In this document: positions 1-8,186 of the stretch, one piece after another
How the letters are laid out: the number at the start of each line of letters is the position of its first letter
How positions within the stretch are numbered: the stretch's first letter is position 1
Source of the DNA: Candidatus Woesearchaeota archaeon
GTDB lineage: Archaea; Nanobdellota; Nanobdellia; Woesearchaeales; B29-G15
Length of the DNA stretch: 19,744 bases
Assembly (NCBI GenBank): GCA_003650585.1
Contig: QMQS01000006.1
Location: 1-19,744, forward strand
Reading direction: 5' to 3'
Position numbers and translations under genes: made by a program
Notes under the pieces: generated by a model
Told to the model about the DNA's origin: nothing
Databases searched by the model: none
Seen by the model: the letters and a program-made list of their open reading frames with translations, nothing else

Positions 1-16
1 CCTGGAATGAAAATTG

Positions 17-26
17 TTATATAAAA
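17..26 (+). promoter_or_regulatory. TATA box of the deaminase gene
   Basis: TTATATAAAA is a good archaeal TATA element. Transcription would begin about 25 bases downstream, near position 45-50. This leaves a leader of roughly 45 bases before the GTG start at 93, and it rules out the in-frame GTG at 27, which would lie upstream of the transcript. Confidence 0.6.
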
Positions 27-78
27 GTGTTGATAACTCCAAACCAATTTGAACCCAACCAAAGCGAAATTTTATTAA

Positions 79-87
79 GGGGAGGTG
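79..87 (+). promoter_or_regulatory. Shine-Dalgarno site that fixes the deaminase start
   Basis: GGGGAGGTG matches the archaeal 16S 3' end almost fully and lies a few bases before GTG at 93. It favours GTG 93 over the upstream in-frame GTG (27) and, by spacing, over ATG 102. Confidence 0.7.
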
Positions 88-92
88 TTTTA

Positions 93-1391
93 GTGCAGAG
101 CATGACACAAGAGCGGCTTCTCTTAAAGAATTGCAGGTACATTATTACCCAAGATGAGAAGAGGAGGGTTCTAGAACATCAGGACATCCTCATTGAGGGC
201 TCTAGGGTAGCAAAGATAGGCAAACTCAATAGCGAGGCAGAGATACTGGATTGCAGCGATATGCTAGTGATGCCCGGCTTGATTAACCTGCACACTCACA
301 CAATCACCAACCTCTTGAGGGGTGTTTCTGACGACCTCACACTAAAAGACTGGTTAAACAAGAGGGTTTGGCCTGCTGAGGCAAAGATAGATGACGCCTA
401 CTATGCTGGCTTGCTCACATGCATTGAATCGATTAAATCTGGCACAACCTGCTTCATGGACATGGGGTTCCAGCTTGACCGGATTGCAAAAGCAGTCAAA
501 CAAACCGGCATTAGGGCATACCTCGGTTACGGCATGATTGATATGTGGAACAGAGCAAAGGCAGAGAAAGAGCTTAAAAAGGCAGTGGAGTATGTAGAGA
601 TGTTCAAAGATGAGGGGTTAATCAAGCCCACGATTGCACCCCATGCCCCAAACACATGCTCTGAGTATCTCCTCAAAGAGGCAATGAAACTCGCCAAAAC
701 ACACAAACTATGCTGCCAATGTCACATTCTTGAAACCAGGGAGGAAGCAGAATTTGTAAAGCAAAAAACAGGTTTGGGCGTGGTGGAATACCTCAAGAAA
801 ATAGATTTCCTCAACACCAACACCCTTGGGATACACCTATGTTGGCTTAGTGAACAAGAGGCAGAGATACTTGCCAAGCACAAATGCTGTGTGGCGCACT
901 GCCCTGTGAGCAATATGAAGCTTGCCTCTGGAGCAAGAGCACCTGTGGATCTGCTGTTAAAACTTGGGGTGAGAGTTGGGCTTGGAACTGATTCAAACGC
1001 CTCAAACAACAACCTAGACATGTTTGAAGAGATGAAACAAACAGCCCTGCTACACAAGTTTATGCTGGATGACAGTAGAGTTATGCCAGCCCAAACGATA
1101 CTTGATATGGCAACAGTAACAGCAGGCAATATACTAAGCCAAGAGATTGGAACCATTAAACCAGGGTTTTTGGCAGATATTATTGCAATTCCCCTTAACA
1201 ACCCAAAGATGGTGCCACACTCCATACGCAATATAATCTCTCATGTGGTTTATTCCTGCTCTGGGAGTGATGTACACCATGCCATAATCAACGGTAGATT
1301 GGTTATGAAACACAGGCAATTGACCCTAGTGGAGGAGCACAAACTAATTGCAAGTGTGCAGCACTACTTTGAGTCAAGGAGGATATTCTAA
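93..1391 (+). CDS. mtaD: 5-methylthioadenosine / S-adenosylhomocysteine deaminase (amidohydrolase)
   Basis: This is a metal-dependent amidohydrolase that deaminates methylthioadenosine, S-adenosylhomocysteine or 5'-deoxyadenosine to the inosine form, in the cytoplasm. Counting from GTG 93 (432 residues), the metal-binding HTH pair is in GLINLHTH (H67, H69), PHAP is near 183-186, and the pair H211/E214 is in CHILE. A further catalytic-type His is near 248 (GIHLCW), and the metal Asp is D300 in GLGTDSNAS. Known MTA/SAH deaminases use the same His/His/His/Asp metal ligands, a nearby Glu and a second His. VAHCPVSNMKLASG is the expected substrate-loop signature. Length is normal and the active site is complete. 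The start is set by a TATA box at 17-26 and a strong Shine-Dalgarno site at 79-87. Substrate preference within the family cannot be read from the sequence. The gene appears to be a single transcription unit, since the next gene has its own promoter. Confidence 0.88.
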   Translation: MQSMTQERLLLKNCRYIITQDEKRRVLEHQDILIEGSRVAKIGKLNSEAEILDCSDMLVMPGLINLHTHTITNLLRGVSDDLTLKDWLNKRVWPAEAKIDDAYYAGLLTCIESIKSGTTCFMDMGFQLDRIAKAVKQTGIRAYLGYGMIDMWNRAKAEKELKKAVEYVEMFKDEGLIKPTIAPHAPNTCSEYLLKEAMKLAKTHKLCCQCHILETREEAEFVKQKTGLGVVEYLKKIDFLNTNTLGIHLCWLSEQEAEILAKHKCCVAHCPVSNMKLASGARAPVDLLLKLGVRVGLGTDSNASNNNLDMFEEMKQTALLHKFMLDDSRVMPAQTILDMATVTAGNILSQEIGTIKPGFLADIIAIPLNNPKMVPHSIRNIISHVVYSCSGSDVHHAIINGRLVMKHRQLTLVEEHKLIASVQHYFESRRIF

Positions 1392-1428
1392 TTATAACCA
1401 GTCAAAGCTTCCTGCTCTCAACAAAACT

Positions 1429-1440
1429 TTTATATATATA
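1429..1440 (+). promoter_or_regulatory. TATA box of the surface-protein operon
   Basis: TTTATATATATA, preceded by CAAAAC as a possible BRE, lies in the 69-base gap after the deaminase. The predicted transcript start (about 1459) nearly coincides with ATG 1461, so the mRNA would be leaderless or nearly so. GGTGAT at 1454-1459 could act as a Shine-Dalgarno site only on longer transcripts. Confidence 0.6.
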
Positions 1441-1460
1441 ATATCATATTTTTGGTGATA

Positions 1461-2660
1461 ATGCTAAGAAACAAAAGGGGTCAAGAAGGTGCCAGCAATG
1501 CAGCCACCCTTGTTCTCTTCATTGGTTTCATAATTGTGGTGTATCTCTTAATGATACCTCCTGAGGCAAGAGATGAACTTCTGGGTGAGAACGAAACAGG
1601 CGACACAACCGGCACCACTCCAGGAGAAACCGCCCAAACAGTACTGCTTTTAGAATCCCCTGGCTCACTCTTTCCAAAGCAACAGAAGAGCTTTGAACAC
1701 CCATTAAACCAGATAGTGCTATCTGCAAGAACTGAGGATAGGGTCATTTTAAACAAGCAATCCATTTATGTAATGAGCTCAAAACTGGATAGAAAGTCAG
1801 AATCACTTAGGTTTAATTTTGATACCAAAAGACAGGAAATAGAGGGATTGCTACTTTCATTTAATGTTAGAATTGGCTCAGGTCGGCTTATAATCACGCT
1901 TAACAACCACGAGGTATTCAATGGCTTCCTAAAGCAAGGGCCTTCTGAGCCAATACAGATAAACCCTGACTTGATTGGGGATAAGAATGTGCTAGAGATT
2001 AGCGTCTCTGGTGTGCCCTGGTACAGGTTCTGGGGGCGCAACCAGTACGAGTTACGGGATTTAAAGCTTATAGCGAGTGTGAAACAAAAAGACACACTGG
2101 AAGCCATAACAACTTTCAGGCTTTCTAAACAAGAGGTGGATGAGTTTGAGAGCGGCTATTTGAGGTTCCTTGTGGAGTGCGCCACTCGAGGTAGGGCTGG
2201 TGTGCTGCGGGTTTACCTCAACGGGAGATTAATCAGTTCTTCTGTACCCTCCTGCCCTGGATACGAAAAGATTGACTTGGTCCAGGAAGACCTATTCACT
2301 GGCGGGAACGACATCAGGTTTGAGTTGAGTGATGGTAGTTTGTACCTAACCAACAACGTGGTTAAGATTCAGATTAAAGAGCCCACTTGGCCAGTGTATT
2401 ACTTTGAAATAAACTCGAGTGTTTGGGAGACAATTTCAGATGGGGATGCTAGTGTAAAACTTGAGTTGGAGTTTGTTGAGAATGACAAAGAGAACGCAGC
2501 ATTATTCATCATCAACGGGAGGAAGGTTTACATTGAGACAGATGAGACAAGTTATACAAAGGATATTACAGGTTACATGCGGGAGGGAAGCAATTATATT
2601 CGGGTTATCCCAGAAAGAGAGATGCACCTCGCAACCCTAAAGGTCTTTGTTGAGGAGTAG
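1461..2660 (+). CDS. Single-span surface protein with three beta-sandwich repeats (DPANN family)
   Basis: The N-terminus (LRNKRGQEGASNAATLVLF) leads into one hydrophobic span at about residues 13-31, followed by IPPEARDELLGE. I recall this arrangement (KRGQEG, span, PPE.R..LLG) as a recurring DPANN membrane protein of unknown function. KRGQ resembles a class III signal cleavage site, so processing by a prepilin-type peptidase is possible. A Thr/Gly/Glu-rich linker (about 44-60) follows, then three repeats at about 127-207, 215-305 and 315-399. Each repeat contains a strand, an asparagine-glycine turn (LNNHEVFNG, LNGRLI, INGRKVYI) and a closing GxNxI-type strand (GDKNVLEIS, GGNDIRFEL, GSNYIRVIP). 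This pattern is typical of galactose-binding/jelly-roll modules and suggests sugar or glycoprotein binding outside the cell; that function is inference. ATG 1461 was chosen over GTG 1455 because of the promoter position. It is the first gene of an operon with the next two genes. Confidence 0.75.
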   Translation: MLRNKRGQEGASNAATLVLFIGFIIVVYLLMIPPEARDELLGENETGDTTGTTPGETAQTVLLLESPGSLFPKQQKSFEHPLNQIVLSARTEDRVILNKQSIYVMSSKLDRKSESLRFNFDTKRQEIEGLLLSFNVRIGSGRLIITLNNHEVFNGFLKQGPSEPIQINPDLIGDKNVLEISVSGVPWYRFWGRNQYELRDLKLIASVKQKDTLEAITTFRLSKQEVDEFESGYLRFLVECATRGRAGVLRVYLNGRLISSSVPSCPGYEKIDLVQEDLFTGGNDIRFELSDGSLYLTNNVVKIQIKEPTWPVYYFEINSSVWETISDGDASVKLELEFVENDKENAALFIINGRKVYIETDETSYTKDITGYMREGSNYIRVIPEREMHLATLKVFVEE

Positions 2661-2670
2661 GAATTCTAAA

Positions 2671-4383
2671 ATGCCAAACCCTGAGGAGGAAGCGGTTGAG
2701 GAAGCAGAAATTGAGGAGACTGAGGTTGAGAGAAAGCGCGAGGTAATTGAAGAGGAGGAGTTAAAAGAAGAGAGGAAATTTAGAGAGAGACTTCTCGGGT
2801 TGCTTAAAAGGACAGGCAAAAAGGCCCAAGATAAGATTTACGGCATGCGCCATGGTGCACTTTGGGAGAGGGGTGAGCCCTCTGGTTATGCTGTTTTCAT
2901 CATATTAGGGCTGTTGGTGTGGCTAATTCAGATATTCAAATACAGGTTCGGCACCCTGCCAATAACAGACCCCTGGTGGTATGTGCTAAATGCCTTTGTC
3001 TTGCTAATGTGTGCAGTGTTCAGCCCAGCCCCATACAACACCTTGGGCGTTATCTTTTTCTTGGAGATTGTGTTCAAGCCCTGGGGGCTCCCATACTTGC
3101 AGAGAACACTCATAACACTCCTAAGGACAGAACCCTCCAAGATAGTACACATGATGATTTACCTCTTCACACTGCCAGGGTTCTGGCCATTCTGGCTGCT
3201 CTATGGTTTGAGGGAATCTAGAAGTAGGCTTGCCCATATCACGCTGAATACATACATTATCTTTATAGGGGTGGTGTTCCTCTTTGGAGTGGGCGAGCTT
3301 GGTTACAACCTTCAGATGCCAAGATCCCCTGGTGTAATCTATGACCCACACACAATCTTTGAAGGGTTTCATGAGATGCTCAATAACATTAGGATGGGGT
3401 TTGTTGGAATGTGGAGGGGTGGCACGAGATGGGTTATTGACACTGCAACCGGTGGATTGTATGAAGCTAGGGTTGAAGAGGGGGAAAAGGAACCCCTTGG
3501 CATAACCCTAGAGGAACTAATGCCTGCCAATCCATTGTTCTACACAGATGAAGAGGTGATTGTATGGGGCACAATCCATGGGCGCACCCTTGACAAACCT
3601 GTCACAGTCAACCTCAGTTGTTGGGTCGGTCAGGGAGAAAACAAAGTAATGGGTACAATCTGGCCCAGCAATATAGTGGAGATAGATGTAGAGGATATCA
3701 AGGACTTTGAGTGCAGGTTTGAACCAGGCCAGCTTCGCGCTGGCAACAACATTGTGTTTGTGGGTGCAGAGTATCCATTCACCACAATGTCATACCTCAA
3801 GGCATACTTTATGGAAGAGACTCGGCTTAGGTCTTTACGGAGAGAGAACATAGATGTGTTTGATTACCTCGAGATAGAGGACAGAGAACCAAGGGCAGTT
3901 TATACCAGTGGTCCTGTTGAGTTATCCCTGGCAACAACAAAGCCATTAATGGGAATATTTAGGGACAGGGACAAGAACAAATTCACCCCTGTGTTATCCA
4001 TGCTTGTGAGTGGCGGGTGGGAGGGCAAACTCAAGGAGATAACAGACCTCACTCTGAGCTTACCCCCACAGATTGAAACCAAGAGTTGCTATCCAGAGTT
4101 TGAGGCAGCAGGCAAGGATTCTGAAGGGAGGAATGTTTACCATCTAAAGCAACCCATCACAGAGGAGTTAGACCAGGGTAGGGTCTTCAAGTGCTTCATG
4201 GACATCACAGACCCAAATGCATTGCTTGGGGACTTCCCAGTGAAGGTTGTGTATTTCCGACTCACAGCAGATTATGTTTACTATGTAACCTCCTCCATTA
4301 GCTTAACCCTGTACGAACCACCAGAGGAATTAGAGCCAGTGGAGAGTGAACCCAGTAATAGCAATGGGGTAGATGAGCCATGA
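2671..4383 (+). CDS. Five-span membrane protein with acidic cytoplasmic N-terminus and large external part
   Basis: I do not recognise a named family. From ATG 2671 (570 residues), residues 4-45 are a charged Glu/Lys/Arg segment likely to be helical and cytoplasmic. Hydrophobic spans lie at about 72-90, 102-119, 121-136, 160-180 and 190-209. The rest (about 215-570) has beta-rich, Ig-like composition with several cysteines and would be external. Its end (CFMDITDP, then FPVKVVYFRLTADYVYYVTS) has the layout of the C-terminus of the two lipoproteins that follow, suggesting a related domain on a membrane anchor. The start lies 10 bases after the upstream stop; GAGGAG at 2652-2657 is a distant Shine-Dalgarno candidate. 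The stop overlaps the next start as ATGA, so the two are co-translated. A role as a surface-complex scaffold is inference only. Confidence 0.75.
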   Translation: MPNPEEEAVEEAEIEETEVERKREVIEEEELKEERKFRERLLGLLKRTGKKAQDKIYGMRHGALWERGEPSGYAVFIILGLLVWLIQIFKYRFGTLPITDPWWYVLNAFVLLMCAVFSPAPYNTLGVIFFLEIVFKPWGLPYLQRTLITLLRTEPSKIVHMMIYLFTLPGFWPFWLLYGLRESRSRLAHITLNTYIIFIGVVFLFGVGELGYNLQMPRSPGVIYDPHTIFEGFHEMLNNIRMGFVGMWRGGTRWVIDTATGGLYEARVEEGEKEPLGITLEELMPANPLFYTDEEVIVWGTIHGRTLDKPVTVNLSCWVGQGENKVMGTIWPSNIVEIDVEDIKDFECRFEPGQLRAGNNIVFVGAEYPFTTMSYLKAYFMEETRLRSLRRENIDVFDYLEIEDREPRAVYTSGPVELSLATTKPLMGIFRDRDKNKFTPVLSMLVSGGWEGKLKEITDLTLSLPPQIETKSCYPEFEAAGKDSEGRNVYHLKQPITEELDQGRVFKCFMDITDPNALLGDFPVKVVYFRLTADYVYYVTSSISLTLYEPPEELEPVESEPSNSNGVDEP

Positions 4384-5339
4384 GAAAACCAAGCTTTGTA
4401 GATAAGCAGGTTTGGCTAGTCGTGGCTTGCCTCATAGTTATGCTCACAACCTCGTGTCAAGAAGGCTCTAATCGTGATATAGACATAGACTATGACAAGA
4501 TTCATTCTGGCACAGAGGGCCTGGTAATAAGTGTGGTGGAGGGGGCACCACCAAGCGAGGTGCTTGAGGAGCAAGAATTCCAGTTCATAGCAAAGCTTGA
4601 GAACCGTGGGGCGGCTGATATCAAGGGTGGTATACTCAAACTCATTCTGGATGAGGATTATATAGAGGGTGAGGGTGATAACACCGAGCTTGTGTTTGAC
4701 CTGGGCGGCAAAACAGTTTTCAACCCAAAGGGTGACACCCAACTCTTCTCATTCAACTTGAGAGCAAAACAGATTAAGGAGGAGATGAGCACACTCCATG
4801 ATTCAGAAATAATTCTTGCTGCTTGCTACCGCTACCACACAGAGGTTAGAAAGGATGTCTGCATTGACACCGATTACTTCAACATCAATCAGGGTAGTAA
4901 GGAAAAGGTGTGCCAAGTCACCTCGCTAAACCTGGGCTCTCAGGGTGCACCAGTAGAGGTGTTTATGATTGAACCCAAATTCACCACAGAGCATAGCCAG
5001 GTTGTGCCCCAGTTTCTGATACACATAAGGAATGTTGGCTCAGGACAAGTTATTAAGGAGGATTCTCTTGTGGATGTGTGCGGCTCATCAGAACTCGAGA
5101 GCGAGGCGTGGAACACGGTTTATGTGACTGCCAAACTTGGAAACCAGCCAATGGTGTGTGAGCCCAGCGAGGGCGGTAGAGGAAAGCTCAGATTAAAAGA
5201 GGGTGAGGACTTTATTAAATGCAGGGCTCAAACCCCATTAACAGAGGGCACACCCTCGTATGTCACAGTTCTCAATATCAACCTCACCTATGGCTACACA
5301 GAGAGCATTTCAAAGATGGTGAGGATTAACAGGATTTAA
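4380..5339 (+). CDS. Six-cysteine surface lipoprotein (paralogue of the next gene)
   Basis: The basic N-terminus, hydrophobic stretch and lipobox LTTSC (C26) mark an exported, lipid-anchored protein. The mature part starts with GTEGLVISVVEGAPPSEVL and shares its whole layout with the gene at 5379: ENRGA/RNKGA turns typical of CARDB or COG1361-like beta-sandwiches, then ACYRYHTEVRKDVCID, EKVCQ, HIRNVGSG and a final strand pair ending GYTESISKMVRI. Six cysteines outside the lipobox occur in the same order in both proteins, suggesting three disulfides formed outside the cell. I recognise this family as common in DPANN genomes, but its function is unknown to me. ATG 4380 overlaps the preceding TGA by four bases, so translation is probably coupled. 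It is more diverged and more acidic than its neighbour. Confidence 0.75.
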   Translation: MRKPSFVDKQVWLVVACLIVMLTTSCQEGSNRDIDIDYDKIHSGTEGLVISVVEGAPPSEVLEEQEFQFIAKLENRGAADIKGGILKLILDEDYIEGEGDNTELVFDLGGKTVFNPKGDTQLFSFNLRAKQIKEEMSTLHDSEIILAACYRYHTEVRKDVCIDTDYFNINQGSKEKVCQVTSLNLGSQGAPVEVFMIEPKFTTEHSQVVPQFLIHIRNVGSGQVIKEDSLVDVCGSSELESEAWNTVYVTAKLGNQPMVCEPSEGGRGKLRLKEGEDFIKCRAQTPLTEGTPSYVTVLNINLTYGYTESISKMVRINRI

Positions 5340-5346
5340 CAAAAAA

Positions 5347-5356
5347 AATTTAAATA
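5347..5356 (+). promoter_or_regulatory. Candidate TATA box of the second lipoprotein gene
   Basis: AATTTAAATA, in an A/T-rich run between the two lipoprotein genes, sits about 26 bases before the expected transcript start near ATG 5379. GAGGT at 5368-5372 is a weak Shine-Dalgarno site that would serve read-through transcripts from the upstream operon. Confidence 0.45.
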
Positions 5357-5378
5357 GAGAACCAATAGAGGTATAAAA

Positions 5379-6311
5379 ATGAAAAGGTTGCTCATGCTGG
5401 CTTTGGCTTTGCTCCTCATCTTCGGGTGTGGTCCTTCGCAACAGGGTGATACAGCGCTAACCAGGGATTATAGAACTGGCACACAGGCGCTTGTGCTTAA
5501 TTTCTTGCCCAATGCACCCCCTTCAGAGGTGTTTGACACAGACGAGTTTGTGATTGGAATTGAGGTAAGGAACAAAGGGGCACACACTGTTACTGATGGC
5601 ACTATATACCTAAGTGGGTTTGACCCCAGGGTGTTTGGTGGCGGCTTAAGCGGACAGGGGTTCAGCAACAACCAGATAAGGCTAGATGAACTACCTGGCA
5701 AGTCATTCTACAATCCAGATGGAGGCTATGCTGTCTACTCTATAACGGGTAGGATCACCCCGCTCCAGGTGAACACCTACACACCCACGATACTTGCCAC
5801 TGCTTGCTACACATACTCAACTGAAGCGAGTGCAGATATATGCATAGACCCAGACCCATACTCAACCCAGATAAAGGAGAAGGCATGCACACCCTCTGAC
5901 ATAACCCTGAGTGGTGGCCAAGGCGGACCCATAGAAATAACTCAGATTGAGGTTGACCCCACAAAGAACGATGTGAGATTAACCTTCCACATAAGGAATT
6001 CTGGCGGGGGACTGGTTTTTGACCCAGGGCAGTTGGCTGAGTGCTCACCCTACTCGCAGAGGGGTATAACACTAGAAGCAAAGAATACGGTGAGAGTGGA
6101 TTATGTAAAGGTTGGTATTGACAGAGACATCTCAAGCGAGTGCCAACCCCGTGGCGAACTAAAGCTTGTGGATGGCAGCGCTGTGTTAATGTGCAAGTAC
6201 ACATACCCAACCCAGCAGGGTGCGTATAAAACCCCTGTTACAATTAAACTCTCCTATGGCTACCGCTCCTCCACTTCTAGAACAGTGAAGATTATCAAAA
6301 CCCCAACCTAG
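5379..6311 (+). CDS. Six-cysteine surface lipoprotein, GTQALVLNFLPNAPP family
   Basis: Signal sequence with lipobox LIFGC (C17) gives an exported lipid-anchored protein of 310 residues. The start of the mature domain (GTQALVLNFLPNAPPSEVF) and YLSGFDPRVFGG are hallmarks I recall from a family widespread in Woesearchaeota-like DPANN genomes and of unknown function. Two beta-sandwich-like halves can be seen. The first runs to about residue 140 and ends at ACYTYSTEASADICIDPDP. The second runs from about 170, with HIRNSGGG and a final strand GYRSSTSRTVKI. Six cysteines outside the lipobox match those of the upstream paralogue. This copy keeps the family motifs better than its neighbour. It likely has its own promoter (5347-5356). 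Its stop TAG lies in CTAG at 6308-6311, shared with the convergent T2SSF gene. Confidence 0.8.
   Translation: MKRLLMLALALLLIFGCGPSQQGDTALTRDYRTGTQALVLNFLPNAPPSEVFDTDEFVIGIEVRNKGAHTVTDGTIYLSGFDPRVFGGGLSGQGFSNNQIRLDELPGKSFYNPDGGYAVYSITGRITPLQVNTYTPTILATACYTYSTEASADICIDPDPYSTQIKEKACTPSDITLSGGQGGPIEITQIEVDPTKNDVRLTFHIRNSGGGLVFDPGQLAECSPYSQRGITLEAKNTVRVDYVKVGIDRDISSECQPRGELKLVDGSAVLMCKYTYPTQQGAYKTPVTIKLSYGYRSSTSRTVKIIKTPT
6308..6311. other. Shared CTAG giving stop codons to both convergent genes
   Basis: The palindrome CTAG reads TAG on the plus strand (6309-6311, lipoprotein) and TAG on the minus strand (6310-6308, platform protein). There is no intergenic DNA, so each transcript must end inside the opposing gene. 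Confidence 0.95.
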
Positions 6312-7360
6312 AACAGTTTGCCAAACACATTCCCCATAAAACTCGAAACTATGAAATAGAGCGTTAAACTAATACCAATAAAAAGCGGCACAAGCTTTAC
6401 CCCGGATTTTGCGTTCCCTTTTCTCACTGTCGCAACTATTATTGCTGAGAAGAAAGAGGTTATGGTAAGCATCACTATAGCGAACAAGTTGTAGTCAGCT
6501 ATGCTTAGACCAACCCCAGAGAAGCTCAGTGGGAATGTTGAGGTTACCTCTCTGGGAAATGAAATGTTTGAGAATATTCCTGTTATAACCCTTAGGAGTT
6601 GCCCAGAGAGTGCAAAGAGCACTGGGGCTGCCCCACAACTACCAAAGATTATAAAGATTGAGTAGGTTGACACATTGGCAGCCATGTCCCTCTTAAGTAT
6701 CTCTGATTCTGAAATATTCAAAGATATCTTGTACAACAAATCCCCAATCTCACCCCCAGAGCGTATCCCCTCTATTAGTAAACTAATCGAGCGTTTGAGC
6801 AGTTTTGAGTCATACCTCTTAGCAAAGTCTTCTAGTGCAAACTCCAATGGTTTGCCACTCATGGTGTCCTTGGCGACCCTTTCCATCTCTTTTGCCAGAA
6901 CTCCAAACCTCGGCCTCACTGCGTACCACATTGCCTTCTCAACACTCATACCAGCCCTTATGTTGGCTGACGCGAGTTGAAAGAAATCAGCCAAAACCGT
7001 CTCTATCTTCCTTGCTCTTGCATATGCTCTAATGTCAAGCATGAGGTAAATCATTACCCAAATAATCAGCAGAGTGAGGGGCAATCCAAGCAACCACACA
7101 AGGGCCAACACAATGAACATATAACTAAGCAAGAAGTCCCACCTAAACAAAAAGAGGTATAGCAACAGAATAGAGCCAATTGCAACCAAAGTAACGCTCA
7201 CTCTCAGCATAATCAAGCGAAGTTTATCTGGGGAAATCATAAACCCGCTCTTGAGCAAGACCTCCTCGAGTTTTACCCTGCTACGCTTAAACCCCCCTTT
7301 GGAGAGCTTTGGTGGGGGCGGCGGTACAAACACTCGCTTTGTTTTCTTCTTGGCTGGCAT
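6308..7360 (-). CDS. T2SSF-family pilus platform protein (FlaJ/TadC-like), second copy
   Basis: Integral membrane platform of a type IV pilus-like system; proteins of this family sit on the ATPase ring and drive pilin insertion. After a basic, Pro-rich tail (about 1-30) come hydrophobic spans at 48-70 and 77-108. A cytoplasmic helical T2SSF domain follows (about 117-228) with ADFFQLASANIRAGMSVEKA and LLIEGIRSGGEIGDLL, the repeated helix pattern of the family. Then spans lie at about 229-251, 290-311 and 321-343. The start ATG is one base after the stop of the paralogous platform gene upstream, so the two are co-translated. Two separate T2SSF proteins instead of one fused FlaJ resemble TadB/TadC pairs. 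It is the last gene of the operon, and its stop is shared with the convergent lipoprotein gene. Confidence 0.88.
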   Translation of the reverse strand: MPAKKKTKRVFVPPPPPKLSKGGFKRSRVKLEEVLLKSGFMISPDKLRLIMLRVSVTLVAIGSILLLYLFLFRWDFLLSYMFIVLALVWLLGLPLTLLIIWVMIYLMLDIRAYARARKIETVLADFFQLASANIRAGMSVEKAMWYAVRPRFGVLAKEMERVAKDTMSGKPLEFALEDFAKRYDSKLLKRSISLLIEGIRSGGEIGDLLYKISLNISESEILKRDMAANVSTYSIFIIFGSCGAAPVLFALSGQLLRVITGIFSNISFPREVTSTFPLSFSGVGLSIADYNLFAIVMLTITSFFSAIIVATVRKGNAKSGVKLVPLFIGISLTLYFIVSSFMGNVFGKLF

Positions 7361-7361
7361 T

Positions 7362-8186
7362 TTAGAGCTCCACTGCTGGCCTCTGAGATTTGATTATGCT
7401 ATAGAACATAAATTGGAAGAACCCAAAGAACCCAGCAAGTGAGAAGAGAAGAGCCAAATCAAGCTTAAGCCCGAGGAATGTTGAAAGTATGACCAACATT
7501 ATTATACCTATAGATGGGAGGATAATAGCTATTATCATGTAGAACATTGCAAGTGGATTCAGCTTGCGCCCATACTCTTTCACCTCAATGAGTTGCTCCC
7601 GTATAATCTGGTCAATAACAGCATTAAGGGAGGGGGCTATATCTGAACCAGTTTTTAGTGAGTTGAGGACCTGCCACAGCACTCGCCTGAGGTTGAATGA
7701 GGGTGAAACACTTAGCATATCGCTTATTGCCTTCTCTATCGGTGTGCCCAGGTCAACCCTTGTAATAATCTTCCCAAGCCACTTGCCTATGTGCTCGTAA
7801 TTTATGGCACAACTCTTCAATGCCTTGTACACAGGTACGCCCGCTTGGAACTCTATCACAAGGTAACGCCCAGCATAGACTATCTCACGGTTTATCTCTC
7901 TCTGGATCTTTAGTATCTTAAAATCAGGGTATTTGTACATGTACACAAAACCCAGTATGAAGAAGAGAAAGCAGAGTAGCAACATCATCCCTAGGCTCAT
8001 CTCAAAGAGGGTTGAAAGCCCAAGGAGTATAAAGAAGAAGGCGAATGACAGCATAAATGCAAAAAATACAGATTGTTTAAGGTACTCCTCTACACTCTTG
8101 TTTATTTCTGCAGATTCCAGTTTAAACTGCAACTGGGGAAACCAGTTCGCCAAAGCCCTAAAAAATTTTGACGAAACTTTAACCAC
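7362..8186 (-). CDS. T2SSF-family pilus platform protein (FlaJ/TadB-like), first copy
   Basis: Second membrane platform of the same system. It has spans at about 38-60 and 64-86, a cytoplasmic T2SSF domain at about 97-206 (REIVYAGRYLVIEFQAGVPV, VLNSLKTGSDIAPSL), and two C-terminal spans near 210-238 and 241-265. The helix-glycine pattern matches the family, but overall similarity to the downstream copy is low, so this is an old duplication. GTG 8186 is chosen over the adjacent TTG 8189; both overlap the end of the ATPase gene by 8-11 bases and no good Shine-Dalgarno site is present, so translation is probably coupled to the ATPase. Together with the ATPase this forms the motor of the filament system. 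Confidence 0.86.
   Translation of the reverse strand: MVKVSSKFFRALANWFPQLQFKLESAEINKSVEEYLKQSVFFAFMLSFAFFFILLGLSTLFEMSLGMMLLLCFLFFILGFVYMYKYPDFKILKIQREINREIVYAGRYLVIEFQAGVPVYKALKSCAINYEHIGKWLGKIITRVDLGTPIEKAISDMLSVSPSFNLRRVLWQVLNSLKTGSDIAPSLNAVIDQIIREQLIEVKEYGRKLNPLAMFYMIIAIILPSIGIIMLVILSTFLGLKLDLALLFSLAGFFGFFQFMFYSIIKSQRPAVEL

Noticed and set aside
27..92. N-terminal extension of the deaminase to GTG 27
   Set aside because: It starts right after the TATA box, before the predicted transcript start; a strong Shine-Dalgarno site serves GTG 93.
722..1231. A 169-residue minus-strand reading frame
   Set aside because: It is antisense to the deaminase, whose active-site motifs cover the same stretch.
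5755..6210. A 151-residue minus-strand reading frame
   Set aside because: It lies opposite the well-supported lipoprotein gene and has no recognisable protein features.
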